From Membranipora membranacea (lineage: Eukaryota > Bryozoa > Gymnolaemata > Cheilostomatida > Membraniporidae): a stretch of DNA of 64,000 nt. Under the pieces are notes generated by a model. That model saw only the letters and a program-made list of their open reading frames with translations. It ran no database searches and had not been told where the DNA came from. The position numbers were made by a program, and so were the translations under genes. Below, one piece after another: positions 37,301 to 48,369 of the stretch; position 1 is the stretch's first letter; each line of letters starts with the position of its first letter. Location: the NCBI GenBank assembly GCA_914767715.1, contig OU612072.1:1424001-1488000 (forward strand). The letters run 5' to 3'.

Positions 37301-39187
37301 TCTGAGCACTTAGACTACATTAAGTGTAAAGAGAGATGGAAATCGTTGCAATAAATTTCCAACAAAATGACACAGCATACAAAAGACAACTTGAGCGTTC
37401 TATGAGTATTACTCACGTGGTAATTCCTTTCTCTCTAGGTTGAAGGGTAACATGTACATCACTACACGCTCTGACGGAGAATTTGACATAGTTCCGATTT
37501 TTCAGATTAAGGTGTGGAACTGTTTGGTAACCATAAGTGTCTGATGTCACCATGTTTTGCACTTTCTCTGAGAAAAAAACAAACAAAGGCAACTTACAAC
37601 TTAAACTTACCAAAAATAAGGGCATGATGTAATTTCAATTGGGAGTAAAAGCAGATGTTCCACAGAAGTTTCTGCATCAAATTAACATTAATAATAAAGA
37701 TAAACTAGATGCGTTTATATTGGCGAGCAAATATGAAGTCATACAACCGGCCATATTGGATATCGGATATTGTGACATAAAAGTTGATGATGTCATAAGA
37801 TTAGGTATATGTCAAAACCCCCGTATGGCAAGTTTTAACTCAATCGCTTGATGATAACTGTTAATCAGCAGCAATTTACTGTGTATGGCGGCCATATTGG
37901 ATATCGGGTCATGTGACATCATAATCGATGATGTCATAGTATTCGGTACATGTCATAACCCCCCATATCCAAAGTTTTAACTCAATCGCTTGATTGGAAC
38001 TGTTAATCTGCGATAACTTACTGTATATGGCGACCATATTGGATATCGGGTCATGTGACATAAATTTTGATGATGTCATAAGATTTGGTATTTGTCATAA
38101 CCCGCAAATCCCAAGTTTTAACTTGATCGTATGATTTTTTCTCAATATGTCACCAAATGAAAACAAAAAAACCTCCATTAATTAGCAAGTTACATAACAT
38201 TTCAAAAATTCATCTTGTAATTCCTCATAAAGACATATGGAACTATGATGTGACCAAGTTCCACCACATGCTGCCAGGTAGTTCTTGACTTAGAGAAGCC
38301 CGAAACCGTAAAATTTGTTGCAATAATAATAAACCCAACCCATGCAAAACAAAAGTAATACAACTTTGTTGTATGACTAATTATCTTAAAAAAACATCTC
38401 AACATAATACACTTCAACACTGAAAGTATTGCCTGCCTTCACAGGACAGTACGGCATCTTTTAGTACAAAAGGCAGATACGAACTATATGTTTTTCTGTG
38501 CCTGCTAATTTGTCGTTTTTAACCCACAGCTCGGTCTATTACACAGCTTGAGGCTAAATATAACGACTTTCATACCTGTGTACAGAAGAAAGCCTTTTAA
38601 GTAATATATCATCCTCTGATTGGGCAGAGTGACAAGGTCGCTGCCATGTGACCTACATGACGCCTGAGCGTTCTCCCACGATTGTTTGCTCCAGAACACT
38701 TTGATACACGTATTATCTGGAGTAAGCGCCCAGCCATATGGGCATGACACTGACGTAGCTCTGATACCAACTGTAAAATCAATGTAGAATATGAAAATGC
38801 TTGTCTAAGATGGCGCTTGTGTAAGATGGCGCTTGTGTAAGATGGCGCTTGTGTAAGGTGGCGCTTGTGTAAGATGGCGCTTGTGTAAGATGGCGCTTGT
38901 GTAAGATGGCGCTTGTGTAAGATGGCGCTTGTGTAAGATGGAGCTTGTGTAAGATGGCGCCTGGTAATTATCTGTTGTCTTTCCACCTATCATATGACCC
39001 CTTGTTTCTTACTTGGCCATACATTCTTTCATGAATACAGAAGCAGAGAGAAGCTAGATTCAGAATTGCCAGCATTTAGCCACAACGATAATTTTTCATA
39101 ATAGAATGTACCATATAAATCACACCATGAATCACACTTACTTCCACAGAGGTTTAGTAAAACTAGAATTAGCCATCCGCCTAGCAT
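34305..39187 (-). CDS. Membrane receptor with a FAMeT domain nested inside a C-type lectin domain
   Basis: Eight exons (39187-39142, 38770-38576, 37567-37417, 37119-36997, 36390-36212, 35336-35129, 34844-34776, 34656-34305) join without a phase conflict into 440 residues. Exon 1 is a signal peptide (MLGGWLILVLLNLCG). Exon 2 is the first half of a C-type lectin domain (CPYGWAL, WENAQASCRSHGSDL). Exons 3-5 (about residues 81-231) are a farnesoic-acid-O-methyltransferase-like domain (Methyltransf_FA): YVKFSVRACSDVHVTL, VVLGGWGNNQSAI, YFWISWYGCKIKVGTG, MAVSTGWGSTGVW. Exon 6 is the second lectin half (RFWIGGKKQ, WRWDG, SCIQL, SYICEK). Exon 7 is a Thr/Ser stalk. Exon 8 has the membrane span (TITGLSVIGVTVSVVIGG), a Cys cluster, basic stop-transfer residues and an 85-residue tail with EYDYVDV and NPSF. 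No EPN or QPD calcium/sugar motif is visible, so sugar binding is doubtful. FAMeT is used here as a domain name; enzymatic activity is not implied. It is likely a cell-surface recognition receptor (inference). Confidence 0.85.
35660..35720 (-). repeat. tRNA-derived SINE fragment in lectin receptor intron
   Basis: On the minus strand it starts GTAGGAGGTGGTTCAGTTGG and continues AAGAGCGCCGG, matching the 5' half of the SINE at 21751-21923 but lacking the B box. Its duplicate is at 61377-61436. Confidence 0.6.
37156..37333. repeat. Twin hairpin element between FAMeT exons
   Basis: Two adjacent stem-loops lie in the intron between FAMeT exons 1 and 2. In the first, 37158-37174 pairs with 37231-37247 and encloses CTAAGTGCTCAGA / TCTGAGCACTTAG. 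In the second, 37255-37286 pairs with 37301-37333, again containing CTAAGTGCTCAGA. The four CTAAGTGCTCAGA arms alternate in orientation. It is probably a foldback-type transposon remnant; the same structure is at about 62917-63092 in copy 2. Confidence 0.75.
37750..38150 (+). repeat. Three diverged tandem copies of a roughly 140-bp unit
   Basis: Each unit contains CCATATTGGATATCGG, a GTGACAT, GATGATGTCATA and a later AGTTTTAACT, with starts near 37750, 37890 and 38033. It lies in the large intron between the first lectin half and the FAMeT cassette, and recurs at about 63507-63910. Confidence 0.8.
38808..38965 (+). repeat. 16-bp minisatellite AAGATGGCGCTTGTGT, about 10 copies
   Basis: Near-perfect head-to-tail repeats fill much of the first intron of the lectin receptor gene. 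Reading frames through them give repetitive peptides that should not be taken as genes. The unit contains AAGATGGCG, similar to the core of a YY1 site. Confidence 0.95.
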
Positions 39188-40202
39188 CGCTTGTTTTGTT
39201 CAGAAGTGAATCAAGTTTCTGTAGAATACAGCCAGGGAAGCTGAGTCAGTCACACAAACAACTTGACTGGCCTCTGCTGACGCTTATAATAAGGAAATAA
39301 TGCAGTTACCAGTTATGTTTATAAGTTGATTTCAAGAACAGATTATTTGAGTAACCATTGGCTCATCAGTTTTTGTATTCATAGATTTTAGAAATATCCA
39401 ATAATTATTACTTGTATAATGATATAATTTCCTCATCATTTTTGCAGAAATACAACATATGAGTAAAAAAACAGTAGTTTTATTAGATGTGTGAGTTTGT
39501 TTTGCTCATTAAAACGCCACAACATTTCATGTATCAGGAAAATTCTGTTAGACAAAATTAATGGGGTTGTGCAATGAGTACATTATCAGTATAAATGACA
39601 TCGACCAGATATTCTGACTTACACAGCCGGTCCCCCATAATCAAGTTTTCAAGTTCAATCTTTATGGTTTTAGTAATTTAGTATAAAAACACAGAGTAAG
39701 GATATCATTACTCTGTGATAACAATGTAGTTTTCGGAGCAACAAATACAAGGAAATAATCGCAATGACCAATCATAACGGAAAGTCGTTGGGGACATTTA
39801 TCATCATTTATATCTCTGTCATTACACATGGTGCAACTAAAATCAGACCATACATGCTTTTGATGTGTCTTGTTTCTATATCCACCGCTAATTCTGTGAT
39901 GAGTCATCAGCAATCAGATAGAATGGTTATACCAGTGTTCCGTCGATAGAGGTGGGTTTAAGATTCAATTTCACAACAGAGCAAATACATTTAAACCTCT
40001 CATAAAAACGATGATGCCAATACAAAACCCATACAAGCTAATTTTAGAAAATTACAAGACAGACATGTGTCTCAGCTTCAACAACTGATATGTACATCAG
40101 TTACTAAGAATTAGGTTCATGTCTTTGTGTAGAAGTTACACAGACAGGGATGGAAAGAGAGACAGGAGCTGACTCTACAAGTAATGTTCATAATAATGTC
40201 AG

Positions 40203-40250
40203 ATGGTGACTCAGTTGGTTAGAATGCTGTTCCTTTAGCATGCAAAGAAT
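40203..40250 (+). repeat. SINE fragment at the duplication junction
   Basis: The stretch ACTCAGTTGGTTAGAATGC followed by GTTCCTTTAGCATGCAAA matches the tRNA-like part of the SINE family at 21751-21923. It ends exactly where the second duplication block begins. 39188-40202 otherwise shows no supported gene. Confidence 0.6.
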
Positions 40251-42498
40251 GCACCAGAAAGCTGTATTTACACATGCTGTGTTCTTAGATGGGTGATATT
40301 GTTTAAATACTTAAGTATTACTTAGGTACTGGACGTGCTAAAGAGGTTAGATAGATACTGGTTAGCATACATGCCCACCAGACTCATATTCATCAGGGGA
40401 ACGTACTAAATACACTGTTCATGCTGGATATCTTGTAATAAGGATAGTTGTATGACTGATTCGTCATTGCGTCTTATGTTAACATTTTGCTGAATTCAGA
40501 TACCGGTTATAAGTAATGAGAAGAACGCTCAGGATTTTATACAGATGATGAGACTTAGAAGTATAGATTGAAATCAGAGTATTGTACAGACTGCCAGCTT
40601 CTTCACACATCATCATAGACACAGGGTCAGTATACTAGTCATAGCCGTTGATGCTGAACTCAAGAGTAACTCAGTGTTGTGATTTTTTCAGTGAATTGTT
40701 ACAACTCCTATATTGGAATATGACAAACTTCTAGCGTAAACAATCATTGTAAAGCCTGTGTTGTGCCCCCTGATGTTTCCTCATATTTCATAACCTTCAC
40801 CTCCTTCTCACTTTATATACACCCTTGAACGAATGAATTTATATGTTTTTGTTCAAACCATTAGAAGTGGCCATCTCTCAAATAATTTTAAAGAAATCGT
40901 TTATCTAAATATTTTCTTGCTGCAGAATGATGTGACAATAAACAGCTACGGAAATGAGACAAAGTCTCTAGTATGGCAGCCACGTAAGAGAAGGCTGTCA
41001 GGGAACTTCTCAGAGAGATCACAGCAGACAGCTGAGAACAGACTGACAGAACTGATGAGTTCAGATAAACAGCCGACTCAGTCAGTCAAATATCTCCATA
41101 CCATAGAGGTAAATATCTAATGTAGTCAGTGGTAGCAGATATTTTACTGTAGATTAATTTCTTTCAAAAACAAGCTTTTCCTTTTATTTTACTTCATTAT
41201 GACATGTTGATGGAAAGTATTATTGGTGGCCAAAACTTACTCTATACACATTCTTTGTCAATATGGTGCTGATGTCATTAGGCCGAATTTTGCATCCTGC
41301 ATTTATTCATGGGGAGAGTAGTGGTCTTGAAACCTAGGCGAGATGTTAGATGTTGCCCTTGTATTTTGTTAGACTTAAATTGATATGTCGACATTGAAAG
41401 GATCGGAATATTGCAATAGCACCTAGCCTGTGACTGTCTCCCTGGGTCGGGTTTGGGTTTGATACCCTGATCCAGGCTACAAAATCTGAAAATCAGGGCA
41501 AGATGTATGCTTTGTCATCTTAATTCCTTGTAGACTACCAGTCCTGACAATCATAGTCCACTGGATGCGCTCAGATTAGTAAATGTGATCACTATACCCC
41601 GGGCAGAGATCAGTACTAACGATGAAGGCAGAGTTTACAACAGCTGCTTTTGTGAGGGCAAACTACTAAGTGATTATAATGTACTCGCTGACACTCAATG
41701 TGACATTATATCTGAGGTAAGGATCAGAGTATTCTTTGGGTACTGATTGGTTATGTTGTAATATATTGTCATAGTGACAAACTGTGTCATTGCAGGCAGT
41801 TTAAGTGCCTCAAATATGCTTTAGGTGTTAGTTGTGGCATAACATTTTCTGCCATTTGGGTTGATGATGGAATGTCACAACCAATGACCCGATCATTCGC
41901 GCGGGGTTAAGAGTCTGGGGGGCTCAAACTGAGGCACTCTGAGCAGTAATAATCACTGCAAACATGTCCCTTTAAAAGAAATTAATTTTTTTAGATTCCT
42001 TTGACATGCGTTGATTATATGGAACTTGAAAATTGAAGAATATTAAAAAGTTCAAAAGTGTTTGGATATTAGAACAGTTCAACAATTTAACAAGCTGATC
42101 TTTATTTTGAAGGTTATACAAAGTACAGACCTACATGATATAGAGGAGTTCACTCTGTCATCATTAGAAGACTTTCACGTGATGATCAATATTAGTTCTC
42201 AGGTAAGAAGTGGCTGTATATCTTATCCTGTGACAACTTGTGACCTATACGGAGTTCGTTTAAATTATGAATGATTTCTCAGACTCAGACTCTGCTGATA
42301 TTGCTTGTATTCCAGTACTGGCCACAACCCAACCCCTGCTCTGTGACTAATTATTGAATCTTACCACTAGCAATGTGAGCAGATTACGAAGGTGAAAATT
42401 ACCCTGCAGAAGTGAGGAGTAGTCACTGGATGTGAGCAGAGTCTGATCACCTGATCTACTCTTTGACCAGAATGCTGCAGCGTTAAATGTTTCGTCGA

Positions 42499-43554
42499 GA
42501 TGGATATATTGTTGTAGTGATATGATAGATATATTGTTGTAGTGATATGATGGATATATTGTTGTAGTGATATGATGGATATATTGTTGTAGTGATATGA
42601 TAGATATATTGTTGTAGTGATATGATGGATATATTGTTGTAGTGATATGATGGATATATTGTTGTAGTGATATGATGGATATATTGTTGTAGTGATATGA
42701 TGGATATATTGTTGTAGTGATATGATGGATATATTGTTGTAGTGATATGATGGATATATTGTTGTAGTGATATGATGGATATATTGTTGTAGTGATATGA
42801 TGGATATATTGTTGTAGTGATATGATGGATATATTGTTGTAGTGATATGATGGATATATTGTTGTAGTGATGTGATGGATATATTGTTGTAATGATATGA
42901 TGGATGTATTGTTGTAGTGATATGATGGATATATTGTTGTAGTGATATGATGGATATATTGTTGTAGTGATATGATGGATATATTGTTGTAGTGATATGA
43001 TGGATATATTGTTGTAGTGATATGATGGATATATTGTTGTAATGATATGCTGGATGTATTGTTGTAGTGATATGATGGATGTATTGTTGTAGTGATATGA
43101 TGGATATATTGTTGTAGTGATATGATTGATATATTGTTGTAGTGATATGATGGATATATTGTTGTAGTGATATGATGGATATATTGTTGTAGTGATATGA
43201 TGGATATATTGTTGTAGTGATGTGATGGATATATTGTTGTAATGATATGATGGATGTATTGTTGTAGTGATATGATGGATATATTGTTGTAGTGATATGA
43301 TGGATATATTGTTGTAGTGATATGATGGATATATTGTTGTAGTGATATGATGGATATATTGTTGTAGTGATATGATGGATATATTGTTGTAATGATATGC
43401 TGGATGTATTGTTGTAGTGATATGATGGATGTATTGTTGTAGTGATATGATGGATATATTGTTGTAGTGATATGATTGATATATTGTTGTAGTGATATGA
43501 TGGATATATTGTTGTAGCAATATGATGGATATATTGTTGTAGTGATATGATGGA
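42499..43554 (+). repeat. 25-bp minisatellite, expanded copy, about 42 units
   Basis: Same unit and intron position as 29909-30264. A higher-order pattern is visible: a block with variant units (GTGATGTGATGG, AATGATATGATGG, TATGCTGG) appears twice, about 350 bp apart, indicating expansion by block duplication. The 345-residue frame on the minus strand is a by-product of the 25-bp period. Confidence 0.97.
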
Positions 43555-45244
43555 TTTTCCTTTTGGTGCGGTTATCTATTTACCAAGCCAAGAACCTGTT
43601 CATTTAAGTTTGTTCGAGTTTTGTTTCCATTCAGATTCCTAACGAAAACAGCCCATGGTCTGGTGTAGCTTATATGTGGGCTCTGATTTGCCGATCGATG
43701 CCAACACATTTTTTATTTACATGGATGGACCGAATATGTGGTTATTGTATATGGTAGATAACTATAATACTTTCTTCTTTAATTACTGTTCCAGGTGTGC
43801 CATGAGGCTGAAGTTTCCAGTCCAAGACTTGTCGTATCTTCAGATATGACTTCTAATCTTCAACATTTTCATCAGATCTTCCAGGTTAGTATTGAATACT
43901 ATCAAAAACAAAATATCATGTGACATAATGACCATGAAGCAATCTAGCCTGTCTTGACAATCTTTGTTGGCCCTTGCCACAACAAAGGCTGTCAAGACAG
44001 ACTAGCGCCATTATAGATCTTGAAATCTATAATTATTTGTTTATTTTACTCTGACTTCGAGGCACTCACCCTTCATACACTGGGTAATTTATTTCCCTAA
44101 ACTGCCATCACGGTGTACACTGGGTTAGTTTAATAAAACCTTGTAAACCTTTGAGGTATGATAAAAGAAGAAAGTACTAAATGGGGAGTGCTCAATTGTT
44201 GTCCGGGTTGTTGGTAGTGGTAATTCATTATTGAGTTAAATCTGAGTATAGAGTTTGAGCTTTATAGAGTTTGAGCTTTATAGAGTTTGAGCTTTATAGA
44301 GTTTAAGCACTACTATTACTTTTGTGTCTGCTTCAGATTATCAGATCTGATGACAGCTTACTGCTACACAACATGAACTGTATAAATAGACTGGGAGCTG
44401 GAGTCGTCTTCTTACTCTGGCATTCTTTTGATGAGGTAATTATGGATTTTTTGACGAATCAATCTTAGCGATTCCAATGTGGACAGGGCTATGTTCATTC
44501 TATTACTACAATGTTGTGTTTTACTACTGCATACTAATGTATGTCACACCTATAAGAGTTCAAAAACAAATTATCCATGTTGTTATATTAGTATAAAAGT
44601 GTGTGCAACTGAAATTGTTTTGCTTCTGTGCTTTGATAGCTATTTATAACAATCTCTGCAGAAACTCCTTCTATCGTACCTTATTTCCCATATGATGCTT
44701 TACTCCGTAATCTGTACATTTACAATAGGTTGCTGTCGCTGGGCACAATAGTACTAACTGCAGGCCGTCCATACTATTCAAGCGCTGTATCCTCTCTGAT
44801 CAGGAGAGAACAGAATACAGTGAACACCTTAAATCTCTGCTCAACCCTATCCTCGCTGATGATAATACAAAGGTGCTTACTGTGGTTTCCACACCAGATA
44901 TCATTAAATGTAAGTATAATGAGTCAAGGCATAGATGTAAAAATATAAATTCCTGATTGAGTGTTTGTTTGATGGAATGTTTATGAGAATCCCATATGCA
45001 CTTTTTAGGTTTCCTGTGTGATCAGATCAATGAAATTGAATTGATCTACCTGGGATGATATGGCGGCCCATAGCACCTTTATTAATGCGCATTAGCTAAC
45101 ATGCTAACATGCTAAGTCGCTAATGCGCATTAGTTAACATGCTAACTCGCTAACTCGCTAATGCGCATTAAGAGATTAAAGATTTCCAGAAATATTTTTG
45201 GGTCTGTCTTTATGCATGTGCGGGTTATCACTGTCTTGATATGG

Positions 45245-45289
45245 CCTCTGTGATTGGTCTTACTTTCAAAATAAGACCAATCACAGAGG
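45245..45289. repeat. 18-bp-arm hairpin in transposon unit 1
   Basis: CCTCTGTGATTGGTCTTA at 45245-45262 is the perfect complement of 45272-45289 with a 9-base loop. The same hairpin is found in unit 2 at about 50946-50991, just inside the left terminal repeat. Confidence 0.9.
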
Positions 45290-47014
45290 TCATACTAATC
45301 TCTGCTCTACTACTCCTCCACCAAAAAAGGATTTAAACAAAGCAATGTAATTTGTTGTGTTGTTGCTGATGGAGTTTCATTGTAAATGACACCTGTATCC
45401 TCATACCATTCATCACTGAGTATGGTAAGGCTATAACTCTCTGGTTTGGTACAACATTAGAGCGTGATGGACAAAGTTTGCAGACTATTCCATCAGTTAT
45501 ATGTACTCAAATGATAACCTTTCAAACTCAGTATGAGTAAGTTAAGTATATGATCAAGGAGTCCTTGATATAATATTGATTAGCAACTCGCATAGTATAG
45601 TAGTAGGCCTACCTCAGATTGATTTTGCACAGTTACTACTACATATTGTGGTGTCAACTGTGTGTTAATGAAGTATCTACTAAGCTGTTCATAGGCCTAT
45701 GTCACTAGTGTTATCAGGGAACCAGACACACACAAGGCTGCAACTCATCAAATCAACTGTCAGTGACCTGCTGTCTGTGAATGGACATGTTTTAAGTTGG
45801 AAAACATGGTTTTTTGTCAATGGTTTGCTCATGTCGCTCTAATCAAGGTATTAAGGAAGATATATATGTTTGGTTAGTTGTAGGCCAAGACGCAAGGGTC
45901 ATTGTTGTGGTTCTATTGGTATGGTTTCGTCTCATGATCAATGTGAGAGATATTTAGAAGTATCTAATCTAATGCAACATATATTGGATGTATATATAAT
46001 TGGAGGACAAGTAAATCCCGGCATGTTAAAAAAGCTAATGCCAACTTAGGGATTGAGTTCCAGTTCTAGAACTTCAGAGAGTGCCTACAATCCCAATCAA
46101 TGAATCATATTCTTAAAGGCTTAAAAAGAGGTTTCAACAAATGAAGTGCAATGCTCATGCAATGATGCCCAGGTCACACCACCTGGTCGCACACAAATAT
46201 TCAGCCAAATTATCCTTTATAGCAAGATATTTGTTACATACCCATGGTTTTAAGGTTTTTTTGTCTTTTTCTCAAGGTAAGTGGAAATTGCATCACTTTT
46301 TGTCTTCAGGCGCCCATGTATTCAGAGTGATTGTCAATGTGATTCACAAACATGAGCCTAGTGGATAATTTTATGGGAGTAGCCTACCCTCCCTGGGATT
46401 GTCAGGATGGGACCATTACCGTAACCATACTATGCCATTTATAAGCTTTACCTTCTTCACATCCAAAATCCCAGTCTTCACACCTTGTATTCAGATATTT
46501 AGCCTTGATTTGAGCTTTGTGTCTAAGCCTTTACTCTTAGTAGTTCAAAGTTTGGTAAACAATCTGGTCAAAGTATTGTCATTGTAGAGGCCAGCCCAGT
46601 TCGGATACAATTTGTCCTCTGCCCCCAGAGATCATTGGATTTGACCAATAAGATTTAATTATTTTTATTGAACCCCTGACTGAAGACCAGGCTTTTGTCA
46701 ACTTTAATTAAAATAGGGCCCTAATAATGAATTGCCAATATTATCCGGCTGGCGGGAATAGACGCAGTAAATTGGTAAAAAAACAGTTACTTCACACCTT
46801 GATTCACCCTATTTTCCGCTTTATACTGTAATATATATATTAAAATGTATCCTAAAATGAACACTATCATAGATTTGTTGCACTCAAACCCCTTGTCAAT
46901 ACAATTGGCAATACAGTAAAAATGACCAGCGGTTTGTTAGGGTCCTCAAAATAACAATTTTGTGCCCAGTGAAATCCTTGGACTGAAAAAATAATTCAAT
47001 TGTAATATTTTAAA

Positions 47015-48369
47015 GATGATGGTGATGGAGAAGAGAGCGATGGTACAAATGATAACAATGGTAGGCATGATGACAATGTTATACCTTTATCACTACCAAC
47101 ATTAGATCCAAAGACTGCTTTTGGTGAGTCACAATTTAAGATTTATTCATGAGATAAAATACATTACCAACCTAGAGACCGATCAAAGAATAATCATAGT
47201 AGCGGGCCCACCAGATGAATCTGACTCAGAATAGATATAATATTATAATGAAATTCAAGTCAGCCTCTTCCCAAAACATCTGATAAAATGATTTGCCATC
47301 ACTGATTTTGACAATACAATAAAGTAGCCCAGTTTGGTAGCTGGCGTCACAGGAAGAAGTCATCATTATCAGCCAGGTCTACTTTATTGACATCGTCTTG
47401 GAGTTGCAATGTCACGGAAAAGGGGATGACAACTCCAACCATCTATGAGCAGCTATACGTTATTTTTTTAGGTATCTGCAATATCAACTAACATCTGTTG
47501 ACAGTTATTGGCCACCAAGGTTTCAATTTTGAGATGGTTCCTGCCCAAGATGAATATCATGGATCCTATCCGTTGTTAACCCATAGTTACATTATAAGCT
47601 GCCACTTGTGTTGTTAATTTTAGAAAGAGTGATAATGCGACTTCAGAATTAGTACCCGACATTTCACCAATTGATAACACAAAATTATTTTGCTTTAGAT
47701 GAAGGACTCACTTTGACCCCAAAAAAAAGAAAAAAAAAGCCAATAAGTTCTACTCAGGAAGCACCGACTGGTACATGTAAGTAAACATTTTCTTTGCTTA
47801 GTCTCAGTACAGAAATCAAGCTCGTTGCAGCAAAGATACAGTATCCAGTTGATCTTGAGACTTGAGCAGTATTGTTTGACTGAAAGGATAAGATTGGGAT
47901 TGGCCATAAAGACCTATTTGTGTTGTATCCTCATACTAATTTTTATTGCAGATATATTGACAATTGTGTGTGGAGTTCGGATAAACCTCAAATCAGAGGA
48001 TTGAGAGTGAGTTGTTTGTATGTTGATAAATATATTAATACTACCTGGTTGGCGGCGACCATTTCAATCTACATTGCTCAGTTTTTTTATCTGTTTGTCA
48101 AGGAGAAGAGTTTGAGAGAACTTGGTTTAGATAAATAGAAATTACTTAAACTTAGTTGAGCTAGGCTAAGGCCAATCTCTTGCATTATTAGGCTATGCTA
48201 TGTTTTACCCCAATTTTGTTTGCCTGCATGCACTGCCTTTGCTGCCTGCTAGTAATGGATATGTCTATCTTTCGAAGGTGCTGAGAGGGCACTGGGTTAC
48301 AATGATACTGTAGTGATCGAGAAGATGGGGGATCTCTATAGGGCTGCATCTAATCAGAATCGACGTTAA
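47015..48369 (+). pseudogene. Spliced coding-like exons inside transposon unit 1
   Basis: Three stretches look like exons joined in frame: about 47015-47123 (acidic, DDGDGEESDGTNDNN then VIPLSLPTLDPKTAF, donor GTGAGT), 47699-47777 (DEGLTLTPKKRKKKP, a nuclear-localisation-like run, donor GTAAGT) and 48279-48369 (ERALGYNDTVVIEKMGDLYRA, ending at a TAA stop). All three have plausible acceptors. They look like the C-terminal part of a nuclear protein, possibly a host gene fragment carried by the element or the remnant of a transposon protein. No upstream DNA-binding domain was found. In unit 2 the second exon has lost one A and is frameshifted. Confidence 0.45.

Larger units (their letters stand above)
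27650..40250. repeat. Tandem duplication block, copy 1
   Basis: From the intron after CMTR2 exon 8 onward, this block is repeated in the same orientation starting at about 40250. Correspondence is continuous through the CMTR2 3' exons, the GT-rich repeat and the lectin receptor up to the window end. Differences are scattered substitutions plus discrete insertions or deletions. The segment 38.4-40.25 kb has its second copy, if any, outside the window. The second block begins where an AGCTGTATTTACACATG string follows a SINE fragment. Confidence 0.9.

Noticed and set aside
38609-38993. Repetitive peptides with SYTSAILHKRHL on the minus strand
   Set aside because: They read through the 16-bp minisatellite of the lectin receptor's first intron.
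42483-43520. 345-residue open frame on the minus strand
   Set aside because: It is generated by the 25-bp minisatellite: 75 bp reads as a 25-residue repeat in every frame. No codon or domain signal.
42499-43554. CRISPR-like regular repeat array
   Set aside because: Repeats are directly adjacent with no unique spacers, and the window is eukaryotic; it is a minisatellite.
43991-44052. Copy-2-only insert of about 60 bp as a small transposon
   Set aside because: It contains an inverted TGTCAAGAC relative to its flank but has no clear terminal repeats or target duplication; too short to classify.
46141-46368. Open frames repeated at 46141-46587 and 51901-52347 as transposon proteins
   Set aside because: They are shared only because the two units are recent duplicates. 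They have no domain, splice or composition support.
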